A DNA stretch of 64,000 bases from Streptomyces sp. TP-A0874 (GTDB lineage Bacteria; Actinomycetota; Actinomycetes; Streptomycetales; Streptomycetaceae): NCBI RefSeq assembly GCF_001748085.1, contig NZ_BBZK01000005.1, positions 591,255 through 655,254 on the forward strand, written 5' to 3'. Of this stretch, positions 50,783 through 60,570 are shown piece by piece; within the stretch, counting starts at the first letter, position 1; each line of letters opens with the position of its first letter. The notes beneath the pieces are model-generated. The model was not told the origin of the DNA, did not search any database, and was given only the letters and a program-made list of their open reading frames with translations. Both the position numbers and the translations under genes were made by a program.

Positions 50783-51811
50783 GTGGCGTCGAACAGCTCT
50801 GCCTCCGAGACCTGGTTCGGTCCCTCCGGTTTCGGTTCGGGCCCCGGCGAGCACCCCGGCTCCGAGTGGAACCCCACCGCGGACTCCGTCGCGCCGGCTC
50901 GGGGCAGGCACCGGGTGGTCAAGCAGCGCGGCGGCATGGCCCGCAGCGGCACCGTCCTCGGGGTCGGCGTCATCGCGGCGGTCGGCGCCGGCGGGATGGC
51001 CGTCGCCAACGAGAAGCCGCCCGTCGCCATCTCGCTTCCGGACCTCTCGCAGGTCACCGAGAAACTTCCGGACCCCGAGTCGATGCCCGGGCTGGGCAGC
51101 CTGATGTCGGGTGGCTCCTCCGAGGGCCGGTCAGCGGAGCAGGCTCCGCTGACCCAGGCCGGGTTGGTGGCGGACGAGAGCGGGCTGGACGCCGGCGAGA
51201 CGCTGCGCGCCCGCATCATGCGCCAGGCCGAACAGCAGCGGACCGCCGCCGACCAGTCGGACCGGCACTCCGCCGAGCAATCCGCCCGCGAACAGGCCGC
51301 GGGGGAGGCGGCCGAACGGGCCGACGCCGAGCGCAAGGCAGAGGAGAAGGCGGAGCGGGAGCGGCAGGAGGCGGCGGAGCGGGAGGCCGAGGCCAAGCGG
51401 CTCGCCGAACTCGCTCGCAGCTACGCCCTGCCGCTCGCCTCGTACACCCTCACCTCCGGATTCGGCGACTCCGGCTCGATGTGGTCCAACAACCACACCG
51501 GACAGGACTTCGCGGCGCCCACCGGCACACCGGTGAAGGCGGTGCACAACGGCACCATCACCCAGGCGGGTTGGGCCGGCTCCTACGGTTACCGGGTGGT
51601 GGTCACACTCGATGACGGCACCGAGGTCTGGTACTGCCACCTGTCCTCGATGACCAGGACCTCAGGCACGGTCGAGACCGGTGAGACCATCGCCCGGGTG
51701 GGCGCCACCGGCAACGTCACGGGGCCGCACCTCCACCTGGAGATCCGCCCGGGCGGCGGAGACCCGATCGACCCCGCCGCGTGGTTCAGCGGGCACGGTA
51801 AGAACCTCTGA
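50783..51811 (+). CDS. M23 family peptidase under riboswitch control
   Basis: A 342-aa exported wall hydrolase. The N-terminal 50 residues are cytoplasmic, then one hydrophobic segment (GTVLGVGVIAAVGAGGMAVA) acts as signal or anchor. A long charged coiled-coil (about 140-210, EAAERADAERKAEEKAERERQEAAERE) precedes the M23 domain, whose ligands are NHTGQDFAAP (His, Asp), CHLSSM and PHLHLEIRPGG (HxH). GTG 50783 has GGAAAGGAG close upstream. Together with the riboswitch this indicates a peptidoglycan endopeptidase for growth or spore germination regulated by c-di-AMP. Confidence 0.93.
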   Translation: MASNSSASETWFGPSGFGSGPGEHPGSEWNPTADSVAPARGRHRVVKQRGGMARSGTVLGVGVIAAVGAGGMAVANEKPPVAISLPDLSQVTEKLPDPESMPGLGSLMSGGSSEGRSAEQAPLTQAGLVADESGLDAGETLRARIMRQAEQQRTAADQSDRHSAEQSAREQAAGEAAERADAERKAEEKAERERQEAAEREAEAKRLAELARSYALPLASYTLTSGFGDSGSMWSNNHTGQDFAAPTGTPVKAVHNGTITQAGWAGSYGYRVVVTLDDGTEVWYCHLSSMTRTSGTVETGETIARVGATGNVTGPHLHLEIRPGGGDPIDPAAWFSGHGKNL

Positions 51812-51959
51812 CCGTCAGACGGGCCCGGGGCCCGGCGGCCGCGGGGGTCAGCCCGGACTCGGCGCCGGCAGGCGCCCGGCCCGGGTACCGGAGCCGGCTT
51901 CCTCGGGCCGGCTTCCTGCGGCCGGCGGCCGCTGTGCGCCCCGCCGGCCGGCCGGTGCC

Positions 51960-52775
51960 TCAGCGCCGCCGGAACATCAGGTCCCGCACCGTGTGGCCCT
52001 TGGCCAGGCCGGCGCTCTCGAACTTCGTCAGCGGGCGGAAGGCGGGCCGCGGGGTGTAGCCGCCGTCCTCCTGGAGGTTCTCCAGCAGCGGGTTGGCCGT
52101 CAGCACCTCCAGCATCTGCTCCGCGTACGGCTCCCAGTCGGTGGCGCAGTGCAGGGTCGCCCCCGGCTTGAGGCGGTCGGCCGCGAGCTCCACGAACTCC
52201 GGCTGGACGAGCCGACGCTTCTGGTGCCGCTTCTTGGGCCAGGGGTCCGGGAAGTAGATCCGGATCCCCGCCAGCGTGGCCGGCTCGATCATCTCGCGCA
52301 GCAGGATCAGCGCGTCACCGTTGGCGATGCGGATGTTGGTCAGCCCCTGCCGCTCGGCGAGGCTCAGCAGATTCCCCATGCCCGGCGTGTGCACGTCGGC
52401 GGCGAGGATGCCGGTACCGGGGTCCTCGGCCGCCATCCGCGCCGTGGCGTCCCCCATCCCGAAGCCGATCTCCAGGACGACCGGCAGCACCGGGTCCCCG
52501 AACAGCTTGCCGAGATCGAGAGTGGAGCGGCCGTCGATGTCCAGCCCCCAGGTGGGCCAGAGCCGCCGCAGGGCACCGCCCTGGCCGGTGGTGACCCGGC
52601 CGCGCCGCGGTCGGAAGCTCCGGATCCGGCGTTCGTGGTGAGAGCCCGCGGGGTCCACGGCGGGACCGTCCGGGAACAGCAACCGGCGCTCCGCCCGGGG
52701 GGCGGCGCTCGGCTCGGGTGCGGCGTCCGGCCTGGAGTGGGTGTTCGACTCGGACGCGGTATTCGACTCAGACAC
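51960..52775 (-). CDS. trmB: tRNA (guanine-N7-)-methyltransferase TrmB
   Basis: A 271-aa methyltransferase that makes m7G46 in tRNA. SAM motif VLEIGFGMGDATARMA, the downstream family signature IRIYFPDPWPKKRHQKRRLV and the C-terminal TKFESAGLAKGHTVRDL are diagnostic. The first 65 residues are a Ser/Arg-rich extension common in actinobacteria. Of two possible GTG starts (52775 and 52784) I use 52775 (SESNTASESN), which has AGGA at a workable distance; the open frame extends to 53009 without family residues. Confidence 0.94.
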   Translation of the reverse strand: MSESNTASESNTHSRPDAAPEPSAAPRAERRLLFPDGPAVDPAGSHHERRIRSFRPRRGRVTTGQGGALRRLWPTWGLDIDGRSTLDLGKLFGDPVLPVVLEIGFGMGDATARMAAEDPGTGILAADVHTPGMGNLLSLAERQGLTNIRIANGDALILLREMIEPATLAGIRIYFPDPWPKKRHQKRRLVQPEFVELAADRLKPGATLHCATDWEPYAEQMLEVLTANPLLENLQEDGGYTPRPAFRPLTKFESAGLAKGHTVRDLMFRRR

Positions 52776-53394
52776 AATGCCCACAATCCTAAAGGCTGCG
52801 CCGTTCTTCCCGGCGGGCGCACGAGGGGGCGGCAGGGAGCCGGGCTGCCGGGGTTTCGGAACGCCCCGACGGCCCCGGGCCGTGTCCGCCCGGCGTTCCA
52901 CGGCCTTGCGGCACACCGCTCCGACCTCGCGTGCCTGGCCACCCGGGACCGTCCACCCTCCGGGGTCGGACGCCGTACCGGTGCCGCAGCACCAAGGTCG
53001 CCGGACCACCGGGAGGCGATCCGCCGCGGACGAGGGCGGCAGCCTCGCTGAGAGGGCCGGACCGCCTCACCTCCTGCTCCGGCTACCGACCACCAGGGCC
53101 GCTCGGACACTCCCGCCCGGACCGGCAGGCCGACCCGCACGCCGACGCCGATCGCCATCGCCGATCGCCGGCACCCGTACCCGGGCAGCCGCGCCGGGCG
53201 CCACCGGGCCGCGAGAGAGATCCGATAACCGGAGAGGCGCCTCCGACGGGGCGGTGCGGTACGGACGGGGCACGGGCCGACTGGGCGGGCCGCCGGTCAC
53301 GATGATGCCCTGGCCCTCTGACAGCGGCCGCAGCGGCCTCAAACCTCGGCGGCAGGGACCGGTAACCCGGGCAACGGCGGCTGCGTCCCGCCCC
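52776..53394. other. 619-bp gap upstream of trmB
   Basis: Very GC-rich with several overlapping open frames, none with a ribosome site or recognisable residues. Some streptomycetes have a further membrane protease gene near trmB; nothing like it can be seen here. I regard it as non-coding. Confidence 0.4.
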
Positions 53395-54822
53395 TCAGGC
53401 CGGGGCGACCAGCAGCGGCCTGGCCCGTTCCCGCAGCTCGACGACGCGCGGCTCGTCCCCGTACGGCTCCAGCCGATGCAGCAGATCCCGTACGTACTCG
53501 GTGGTGCGGGCGGAGGAGATCCGCCCCGCGACCTCCACCGCGCGGGTCCCCTGCGCACAGGCGGCGTCCAGGTTGCCGGACTCCAGTTCGGCCACCGCGG
53601 ACACCACCAGACGGAGGCCGTGCGAGCGGACGTACTCCTCGGTGGGCCGGGACAGCGCCTGCTCGGTGAAGCGCCGCACCTGGCGCGGCGCCTTCAGGTC
53701 GCGGTAGCACTCGGCCGCGTCGGCGGCGAACCGGTCATGGGTGTAGAAGCCCAGCCAGGACGGGTCCGCGTCACCCTCCCGGGACCGCTCCAGCCAGCTC
53801 TCGGCAGCCCTCAGCGCCGCACCCGCCGCCTGCGCGTCCTGGGCCTTGGCGTGGGCGCGGGCCTCCACCAGCCGGAAGAAACTCATGGTGCGGGCGGTCG
53901 CCAGGCCCCGGTTCCGCTCCACCGCGGCCTGGGCCAGGTCGACGCCCTCGTCGGCGAACCCCCGATAGGTCGCCTGGAGGCTCATCGACACCAGCACGTA
54001 GCCGCCCAACGGGACGTCCGCGGCGGCCCTGGCCAGCCGGAGCGCCTGGATGTAGTAGCGCTGGGCGGCCTCCTGCTGACCCGTGTCGAAGGCCATCCAG
54101 CCGGCCAGCCTGGTGAGTTCGGCGGTGGCGCCGAACAACGAGCGGCCGACGTCGTCGCTGTAGGCTCCGAGCAGCAGCGGCGCGGCGTCGACCCGGAGGC
54201 ACTCCGGAACCATCGACGAACGCCAGTCGCCACCGCCGTACTTGGAGTCCCAGCGGCGGGCGTCCTCGGCGGCCTCCCGGAGTTTGGAGACATCGCTGTG
54301 GCCCACCCGCTGGGCCGGGACGTCACCGCCGGGCTCACCCTCCGCCGGCTCACGGCCGGCCGTGTTGTCCGCCGGGTTGATCAGCCAGCGGGACGCCGGG
54401 GTCGCGTAGGCGCTGACCGAGAACGACCCGGCCAGGCTCTGCCAGACGCTGCCGCCGCCGCGCCGCCCGCTGACGTCCAACCGGTAGAGCTCGGTGGCGG
54501 ACCGCACCGCCGCTCCGACCCCGCGCGGGAAGGTGAGCCCCACTTCGGGTGCCGGGTCGGCGTCCGCCAGTCCTATCTCGTGCAGCGGCACCGGACGGCC
54601 GAGTTTGCTGCCGATCGCGGCCGCGATCAGATGGGGGGCGACGCCCTGCGGCACCATGCCCTTGGAGACCCACCGGGCCACGGAGGTCTTGTCGTAGCGA
54701 AGGGTCAACCCGCGCTGGGCTCCCAGGTCGTTGACCCTTCGCGCGAGCCCGGCGTTGCTGATCCCAGCGAGGGCGAGGACGGCGCCGAGCTTCTCGTTCG
54801 GCCCGCGTTGCTCCCTGGACAT
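53395..54822 (-). CDS. NsdA/ORF1590-like sporulation-associated regulator
   Basis: A 475-aa protein. The N-terminal about 85 residues form an HTH-like domain ([23 protein letters not shown]...[18 protein letters not shown]); the rest is helical, with repeated helix pairs like TPR units. I know this family from developmental regulators NsdA and the S. griseus sporulation protein ORF1590, and the position two genes before the ECF-type sigma gene fits. A second in-frame ATG at 54834 adds four residues; I chose 54822 because GGGGTGG precedes it. Probably a DNA-binding regulator of the onset of aerial growth. Confidence 0.82.
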   Translation of the reverse strand: MSREQRGPNEKLGAVLALAGISNAGLARRVNDLGAQRGLTLRYDKTSVARWVSKGMVPQGVAPHLIAAAIGSKLGRPVPLHEIGLADADPAPEVGLTFPRGVGAAVRSATELYRLDVSGRRGGGSVWQSLAGSFSVSAYATPASRWLINPADNTAGREPAEGEPGGDVPAQRVGHSDVSKLREAAEDARRWDSKYGGGDWRSSMVPECLRVDAAPLLLGAYSDDVGRSLFGATAELTRLAGWMAFDTGQQEAAQRYYIQALRLARAAADVPLGGYVLVSMSLQATYRGFADEGVDLAQAAVERNRGLATARTMSFFRLVEARAHAKAQDAQAAGAALRAAESWLERSREGDADPSWLGFYTHDRFAADAAECYRDLKAPRQVRRFTEQALSRPTEEYVRSHGLRLVVSAVAELESGNLDAACAQGTRAVEVAGRISSARTTEYVRDLLHRLEPYGDEPRVVELRERARPLLVAPA

Positions 54823-55431
54823 GAGCCACCCCATCGAGACACGACGGCCGCCCCGGCATAGGCGCAGGGCATTCGTCAACCCAGCGTAGTTCTTCGCATC
54901 CTGACCGTTAAGGGGTCATACCAGGGATGGCGGATTGTTGCCTGTCCCCTCCGTGCGGCGAGGTGGCCTGTGCTCCTGGCCTATGCGGCCGTGCGCCCGC
55001 CCGTGCGCGCTGCCGCAGCCGGTCCGGAAGCGTTTGCATGACCGGGCGTGGGTCGGCTCACTGCACAGCATCCAGTGGGCTGGGGGATACCGCCGTCTCA
55101 TTCCCCGCGGGCGGCGGGCCGGTCCGGGAGGCGCACCGACCTCCCGGGCCGCGTCGACCCGGACCCTTCCAACTCCCCGCGGACTTTGGCTGAATGCCAA
55201 CCGTGCATCAAGGGCGCACGACACTTTTTTGTGCGCTCTCCGCAAGCGCTCCTATGCGCTCCTGCCATGGCAGCATGGTGCCGGAGACCGCCGGCCCCCT
55301 TCGGATCCGCGGTCCGACGGCAGTGTTCCACTGCCGTGATGTCGGGTTCGACGCCGTTTTCGATGCGGTTGACGGCGAATAAGTGTGCATCATGGCTGTC
55401 GGGTTGATTGTCCACAGCCTGTGGAGGCGCG
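54823..55431. promoter_or_regulatory. 609-bp divergent region before the asparagine-synthase-like gene
   Basis: No gene. Contains small hairpins: GCGCAC...GTGCGC around a T-run at 55214-55236, and ACGGCAGTG-TTC-CACTGCCGT at 55317-55337. Lower GC from 55190 to 55260. It should hold promoters for both divergent genes. Confidence 0.45.
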
Positions 55432-57507
55432 ATGCGGTGGTTGGTGGGATGGAGCAGCCCCGCCGGCGGGCACCTCGACGGTGGAGCCGAGAACGCGGTC
55501 CACCCCGTGGGCGCACAACTCCTGTGGCAGGACCCCGACCCCCTGTGGGCCGTCGGCGACTGGCGGCCCGACGAGGTGCGCGTCGTACAAGCCGATCCGG
55601 CCACCCGGCTGGCGGTCCTGGGATGCTGCGGCGCCACCGACGGCGAACTGCGCGCCGCGCTGCTCAGCGCACGCGGCGGAGCCTTCCGACACCTCACCAC
55701 CTGGCCCGGCAGCTACACCGCGGTAGCGCAGATCGGCCGCCGGCTGACCGTCATCGGCGACCTCGCCGGAACCCTCCCCGTCTTCCACACCCCCTGGCAG
55801 CGGGGCACCGCGTTCGCCACCGCCGCTCTCCCACTGGCCGACCTCGTCGAGGCGCCGCTCGACGTCACCCACCTCGCCGCGCTCCTAGCCTGTCCGGACA
55901 CTCCGGAGGCGCTCGGCGACGGCACCCCGTACAGCGGTGTGCGCCGGGTGCCGCCCGGCCACGCGCTGATCCTCCGCGAGGGCGCCCTGGAGACCGTCGG
56001 CTACGAACCCACCGCCTCCCTCGCCGTCGCCGCCGCCCAGATGGACGCGGAGCAGGCCCTGGAGGGCATACGGGAGTCCCTGGTCAACGCCGTACGGACC
56101 AGGTTGGCGGCCCCCCGGCACGCCCCCGGCGCCGAGACCGACCAGGGCCCGGTGCCCGGTATGGGACCCGCCGACCGCCGCGCCGCCCGGGGGGCACCGG
56201 CGCCGGGGATCGGCGCGGACCTCTCCGGAGGGAGCGCCTCGGCCACCCTGGCGCTCCTCGCCGCCGGGCTTCCGGGCGCCCCCGGCACCCTCTTCGGACA
56301 CGGCACCGGAGGCGGTGAGCGGCTGCTCGCCGTCACCTTCAACGACCTCACCGCCGGGCCAGCCCGGGAGGCCGAACTCGAGCGGGCCCGGGCCCTCGCC
56401 GCCGATCCCCGGCTGCACCACGTCGTCGTCGCCGCCGGGGAGGAGGTCCTGCCGTACTCCGGGCTCGACACCGTCTTCCTCACCGACGAACCGGGCCCCG
56501 CACTGGTCAGCGTGGCCCGGGACCGGCGTCGGCTGCTCGCCGGCGGCGCCGACCACCTCGTCGGCCACGGAGCCCGCCAGGTCCTGGACGCACACCCGGC
56601 ACGCCTGGCGGACCTGCTGCTGGTGCGCCAACGGCGCCGGCTGATCCGCCCGATGACCGCGCTCGCCAAGTCCGCCGGTCCCTCCGGCCCCTCCTTCCTG
56701 GCACCCTTCACCGTCTACCGCGCCGCCCGAAGACTCGCCCGGACCTCCTACCGCGAGGGAATCCAGGAGGCCGCGGGCAGACTGCTCCAGCACCGCGCCG
56801 CCGGAAACGGCACCACGCCGAACGGTGGCGCGGTGGACGCCTCGCTCGCCGCACTCGCCTGGTGCCGGCCGGGTCCCGCCGCCCGCTGGCTGACCGGCGA
56901 GGCGCTCGCCGAAGTGTCGGCCCGCCTCCAGGAGTCGGCCGCCCGCCCGGCCACCGCCGAGCGTCCGGGGGAGCGCCGCGCCGGCGCCGTACTCGCCCGA
57001 GCCGCCGCCGACCACCGGGTCTTCCAACAAGCCTCCGAGATACGGGGGCAGCGCCTGCACGCCCCCTTCTTCGACAACCAGGTGGTGCGCGCCTGCCGGG
57101 CGCTCCCGGAGTCGGTCCGGGTGCGCCCGGGAGCCCGCCCCTCGGTGCTGCGCGGTGTGCTGGCCGGCTCGGGCATCCACGAACTGCCCGCGGGCTGGGG
57201 CGCCACCTCGCAGGACGCGCAGGCGGCAGCCGCCCGCACGGGGCTCCGCTCGGCGGTCGACGACCTGGTCCGGCTCTTCGAGACGCCGCTCCTCGCGGAC
57301 GCCGGCCTCGTCGACGCCCGAGTGGTCCGCAGGGCGCTGCGTTCGGCCGCAGAGGGAAGGGCGGTACCGCTGGACGGGCTCGCCGAACTGGTCTCCACCG
57401 AACTCTGGCTGCGGCGCCTGCTCGCCCGCCGCGGCAGCTGTTGGACCGGGGCCGCGGCCCGGCAGCGCGCGGTCGCCGAAGGCGTTCCGCGGTCGCTCTC
57501 CCGCTGA
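55432..57507 (+). CDS. Asparagine-synthase-related protein with degenerate active sites
   Basis: A 691-aa protein with the two-domain plan of class B asparagine synthetases: N-terminal glutaminase-like part (VGDWRPDEVRVVQAD...VIGDLAGTLPVFHT) and C-terminal ATP-pyrophosphatase-like part. The N-terminal catalytic Cys2 is absent (MRW), so no glutamine hydrolysis is expected. The PPi loop, usually SGGxDS, is SGGSASA (residues 265-271), without the Asp. Several loops are Ala/Arg/Pro-rich. It may be a non-catalytic or re-purposed member, as in lasso-peptide cyclases. ATG 55432 has GGAGG 6 bases before. The gene is followed by the sigma-factor gene, convergent. Confidence 0.8.
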   Translation: MRWLVGWSSPAGGHLDGGAENAVHPVGAQLLWQDPDPLWAVGDWRPDEVRVVQADPATRLAVLGCCGATDGELRAALLSARGGAFRHLTTWPGSYTAVAQIGRRLTVIGDLAGTLPVFHTPWQRGTAFATAALPLADLVEAPLDVTHLAALLACPDTPEALGDGTPYSGVRRVPPGHALILREGALETVGYEPTASLAVAAAQMDAEQALEGIRESLVNAVRTRLAAPRHAPGAETDQGPVPGMGPADRRAARGAPAPGIGADLSGGSASATLALLAAGLPGAPGTLFGHGTGGGERLLAVTFNDLTAGPAREAELERARALAADPRLHHVVVAAGEEVLPYSGLDTVFLTDEPGPALVSVARDRRRLLAGGADHLVGHGARQVLDAHPARLADLLLVRQRRRLIRPMTALAKSAGPSGPSFLAPFTVYRAARRLARTSYREGIQEAAGRLLQHRAAGNGTTPNGGAVDASLAALAWCRPGPAARWLTGEALAEVSARLQESAARPATAERPGERRAGAVLARAAADHRVFQQASEIRGQRLHAPFFDNQVVRACRALPESVRVRPGARPSVLRGVLAGSGIHELPAGWGATSQDAQAAAARTGLRSAVDDLVRLFETPLLADAGLVDARVVRRALRSAAEGRAVPLDGLAELVSTELWLRRLLARRGSCWTGAAARQRAVAEGVPRSLSR

Positions 57508-57564
57508 GCGGCCCGGGCCGGCGCCATCGGCATCGCGCCTTGGACGGTCCGGTGGATCAGCCGG

Positions 57565-59421
57565 TCAGGAACAGCTGATCCGGGAGTCCGCCCAGCTGGC
57601 CAGCCCCACCGGGAGGCTGCCCCGGTCCGGCTCCACCACCAGCCGCAGGGTCTTGCGCCCCGCCAGCGAGACGTTCACCGGTACCGCCGGATCCCCTCCG
57701 CGCACTGGCTCAGACCGCCACAGCAGCGTCTCGTCGCCGTAGACGGAGAAGAGCACGCTGCCGTGGCGGCCGGCCGGACCGTCGCCGACGCCCGCCACGG
57801 CCGTGTATCTGGTGCACGAGCGGTTGAGGTCGATGAGGACGGAGGACGCGGCAGGGACGGTCACCCCGTGTTCGTACCGACTGCCCCCGATCACGAGGCC
57901 GTAGCGGCGCCAGAGCCAGGAACTCGCACCCAACCGGACCTCAGGCGCCGAGCCGTCTCCGACCAGGTCGAAGGCGAGCCGGTTCACCGGATAGTCCTGG
58001 GCCGCGGGGGGAGTCACCTCCGGTGGGGGCGGCACGCTGCTCGGCTGGGGCTCCGGCGTCGGTGGTTCGGGCGGCGTCGGCTTGCCCGGCGCCGGTTTGC
58101 TCGGTGCGGGGCGGGACGCGGGCTTCCGGCTCGGCTTGGGTGCGGGCTCCGAGGTCGCCGCGGCGGGGGGAGCCGGCTGGTGCCCCGCTACCACCGGTGG
58201 GGTGGCCGTGGGCTCCGGGGCCGGCGGCGCGGAGCTGCTCGGCGGAGCGGTGGGCAGCACCGAAGGCCGGGGCCGGGACTCCACCGGAGCATCGGCCTCC
58301 CCGCTGGTCAGTGCGAAGACGGTGGCCGCGGTGGCGGCCACCACCCCCGCCGCGACACCCAGTTTCAGTGGGAGCCCCGCCCCCTTGGACAGCGCACCGC
58401 CCGCACTCGCCGCCGAGCCCCCGGCACCGCCCGCCGCAGCCGCGGCACCCGCCCCCGCGGCGGCCCCGGCGGCACCAGCCACCGCCCCGGCGGCCTTGAC
58501 CGCGTACCCGGCGGCGAACCAGCCGATGACCGCGACCGGAAGCAGCGCCCGCAGCCGCTCGTTGACGTCCTTGAGCTCCAGCGCGGCGCGGTGGCACCGG
58601 GTGCAGTCGGCGAGGTGTTCGCGCAGTCCCCGCTCCGCTCGGGTCCGGAGCCCGCCACGGGCGAACGCACCGAGCCGGTCGGCGTACCGGGCGCAGTCTC
58701 CCCCCGTGGAACCAGAGGTCAGAGTGGAACTCACATGGGCCTGGAGGTAGGCCTGCCGGAGGCCCTCCCGGGCACGGTGCGCGAGCACCGCGGTGGCGTT
58801 GGCCGTCAACCCCAGCAGCGGGGCCACCTCGCTGGGCGACCCCTCCTCGACGGTGGTGTGCCACAGCACCGTCTGCCAACGCTCCGGCAGACTGCGGAAC
58901 GCCCGGACCGCCAGCGATCGTTCGGCCTCGTGCATCGCCCGCACATCGGCGCCCAACTCGGAGCCCGCCTCGTCGAGCGCGGTGTTCGCGGCCGCGGCCG
59001 CGAACACGGCGAAATCCTCGATCAGTTGTTCACGCTTCGCGGTCCGCGCCCAGGACGCCGCCACCCGGCGCACGGTGGTCAGCAGATAGGCGCGTACGGC
59101 CGATTCGGGGCCGGAACCCCGGCGGACCGCCTGAAGGGCCCGGGCGAACACCTCGGCCGTGAGGTCCTCGGCGGTGTGGGCGTCCCGGCAGCAGCTACGG
59201 GCGTACCTCCGTACCGCGTCCGCATGGCGCCGGTACAACTCCTCGTAGGCGTTGTCGTCGCCACCGCGCAGCCGGGCCAGCAACTCGCCGTCCCCCGGCG
59301 GAAGCTCGGCCTCCTCGGCGTCCCGTTGCCGGGGCACACTCGCCTCACGGCTACGGGCCACCTCGCCGGCCGTGCGCTCTTCGTCACCGGCCCGAGCCTC
59401 GTCCAGCTCGTCAGAACCCAT
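57565..59421 (-). CDS. ECF-type sigma factor fused to zinc-finger, membrane helix and NPCBM domain
   Basis: A 618-aa multidomain protein. Residues about 45-120: sigma region 2 (NAYEELYRRHADAVRRYARS...HTAEDLTAEVFARAL). Residues about 165-225: region 4 (LPERWQTVLWHTTVEEGSPSEVAPLLGLT). Residues about 243-276: zinc-finger anti-sigma-like motif with His269, Cys273 and Cys276 (HLADCTRC). An Ala/Gly-rich stretch and a membrane helix (about 370-390) follow, then a Pro-rich linker and a C-terminal NPCBM-like carbohydrate-binding domain (SRYEHGVTVPAASSVLIDLNRSC) outside the cell. So sigma factor, anti-sigma and sensor seem to be one chain. ATG 59421. Confidence 0.85.
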   Translation of the reverse strand: MGSDELDEARAGDEERTAGEVARSREASVPRQRDAEEAELPPGDGELLARLRGGDDNAYEELYRRHADAVRRYARSCCRDAHTAEDLTAEVFARALQAVRRGSGPESAVRAYLLTTVRRVAASWARTAKREQLIEDFAVFAAAAANTALDEAGSELGADVRAMHEAERSLAVRAFRSLPERWQTVLWHTTVEEGSPSEVAPLLGLTANATAVLAHRAREGLRQAYLQAHVSSTLTSGSTGGDCARYADRLGAFARGGLRTRAERGLREHLADCTRCHRAALELKDVNERLRALLPVAVIGWFAAGYAVKAAGAVAGAAGAAAGAGAAAAAGGAGGSAASAGGALSKGAGLPLKLGVAAGVVAATAATVFALTSGEADAPVESRPRPSVLPTAPPSSSAPPAPEPTATPPVVAGHQPAPPAAATSEPAPKPSRKPASRPAPSKPAPGKPTPPEPPTPEPQPSSVPPPPEVTPPAAQDYPVNRLAFDLVGDGSAPEVRLGASSWLWRRYGLVIGGSRYEHGVTVPAASSVLIDLNRSCTRYTAVAGVGDGPAGRHGSVLFSVYGDETLLWRSEPVRGGDPAVPVNVSLAGRKTLRLVVEPDRGSLPVGLASWADSRISCS

Positions 59422-59613
59422 GTCCCAAGCCCCCGACCACCAGCTGTACCGCGTATCGCGCAAAGACTGCCACAGGGGGCCGGTCGGACCGGCCCCGGGA
59501 ACCGCTCCACCACACTTCCGGGGTGTTCCACCGGAGCCACCCGCCCCGACCGTCCGCCACCGACACGGCGACACCGACGGTCACCGCCGTGCGTCGTGCC
59601 CTGACCCGGCCTC

Positions 59614-60570
59614 TCAGGCCGGGTAACGGGGCCGGAGTCCCTCGAGCAGGATCTCCAGGAGTCTGCCGGCCGCGATCTCCTGCTGAGCGGGGTCCGGGAG
59701 CGAGGGCGCGGCCGTCGCTATCACCAGCAGTACGTCGGCGACCGTCACGTCACCGCGGAGTTCGCCCGCGGCCCGGGCACGCTCCACCAGCTCCCCGACG
59801 ACCTCCAGCAACGCGGCCGAGGCCGGATCCCGTTCCACGGAAGGCAGCTCCGCCAGCCGTAACTCCTCCCGCTCCGGGGCCTGCGGTCCCTCCGCCTCAG
59901 CCGGATCGGCAGGCGTGCCCCAGGACTCCTCCGGCTCTGCGGCTTCGGACTGCGCGCTCGAGGGCTGAGCGGTCGAGGGCCGTGCGGGGGCGGACTCGGC
60001 GCTGTCGAACGGCGTGCTTTCGAACGGCGTGCTTTCGAACCGTGTGTCTCCGGACTCCGCCGCCCCGTACTCAGCGTCCTCGGCGTCCGGTCGCCGCTGG
60101 TGTGGCACCCGGTGATCGGTGTCCGACCCCACTCCCACACCGATGTCCGCCCCGACCAGCACCTGCGGCGGCAGCAGCCGGCCGGCCCCCGAGGCCACCG
60201 ACGTCCGCAGAAAGCGGGCGAGCGCCGACCAGGGCTCGTCCTCCCGGGCGAGTGCGGCCCGGGCCTGCTCAGTGAGCCTGGCGGTCTCCTGCTCGGCGAT
60301 CCTCCGGACCAGTACCTCCTTGCTGGGGAACCGCCGGTAGACCGTGCCCACACCCACCCGTGCCCGCCGAGCGACATCCTCCATCGGCGCGCCGTAACCG
60401 AGCTCGCCGAAGACCTCCCGCGCCGCCCGTAACACGTGCTCCAGATTGCGGCGGGCGTCCACCCGGAGCGGCGCCGGACGCAGACCGCCCCCGTCCGCCT
60501 TGACATCCGTCGTCGTCTGCTCATCGTCAGACCCGACAACAGCCGACGACTGAGAGCCGAAAATACGCAT
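59614..60570 (-). CDS. atrA: TetR-family regulator, AtrA-like
   Basis: A 318-aa TetR regulator. The HTH is NLEHVLRAAREVFGELGYGAPMEDVARRARVGVGTVYRRFPSKEVLV, and the C-terminal core ends VADVLLVIATAAPSLPDP. AtrA activates actinorhodin and nagE2 transcription in S. coelicolor and lies divergent from a NADH dehydrogenase gene, as here. Between the DNA-binding and ligand domains is an insert of about 90 residues that is acidic and Ser/Pro-rich, with a short repeat FESTPFESTPF (about 180-190), which makes the protein longer than I would expect. The symbol rests on motif and synteny. Confidence 0.85.
   Translation of the reverse strand: MRIFGSQSSAVVGSDDEQTTTDVKADGGGLRPAPLRVDARRNLEHVLRAAREVFGELGYGAPMEDVARRARVGVGTVYRRFPSKEVLVRRIAEQETARLTEQARAALAREDEPWSALARFLRTSVASGAGRLLPPQVLVGADIGVGVGSDTDHRVPHQRRPDAEDAEYGAAESGDTRFESTPFESTPFDSAESAPARPSTAQPSSAQSEAAEPEESWGTPADPAEAEGPQAPEREELRLAELPSVERDPASAALLEVVGELVERARAAGELRGDVTVADVLLVIATAAPSLPDPAQQEIAAGRLLEILLEGLRPRYPA

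Noticed and set aside
53067..53710. Small minus-strand frames upstream of trmB as a missing membrane protease
   Set aside because: No membrane helices or protease motifs; they are shadows of non-coding GC-rich DNA or of the regulator gene.
52741..54861. 706-aa plus-strand frame opposite trmB start and the sporulation-associated gene
   Set aside because: Shadow of the minus-strand regulator, with no motif or ribosome site.
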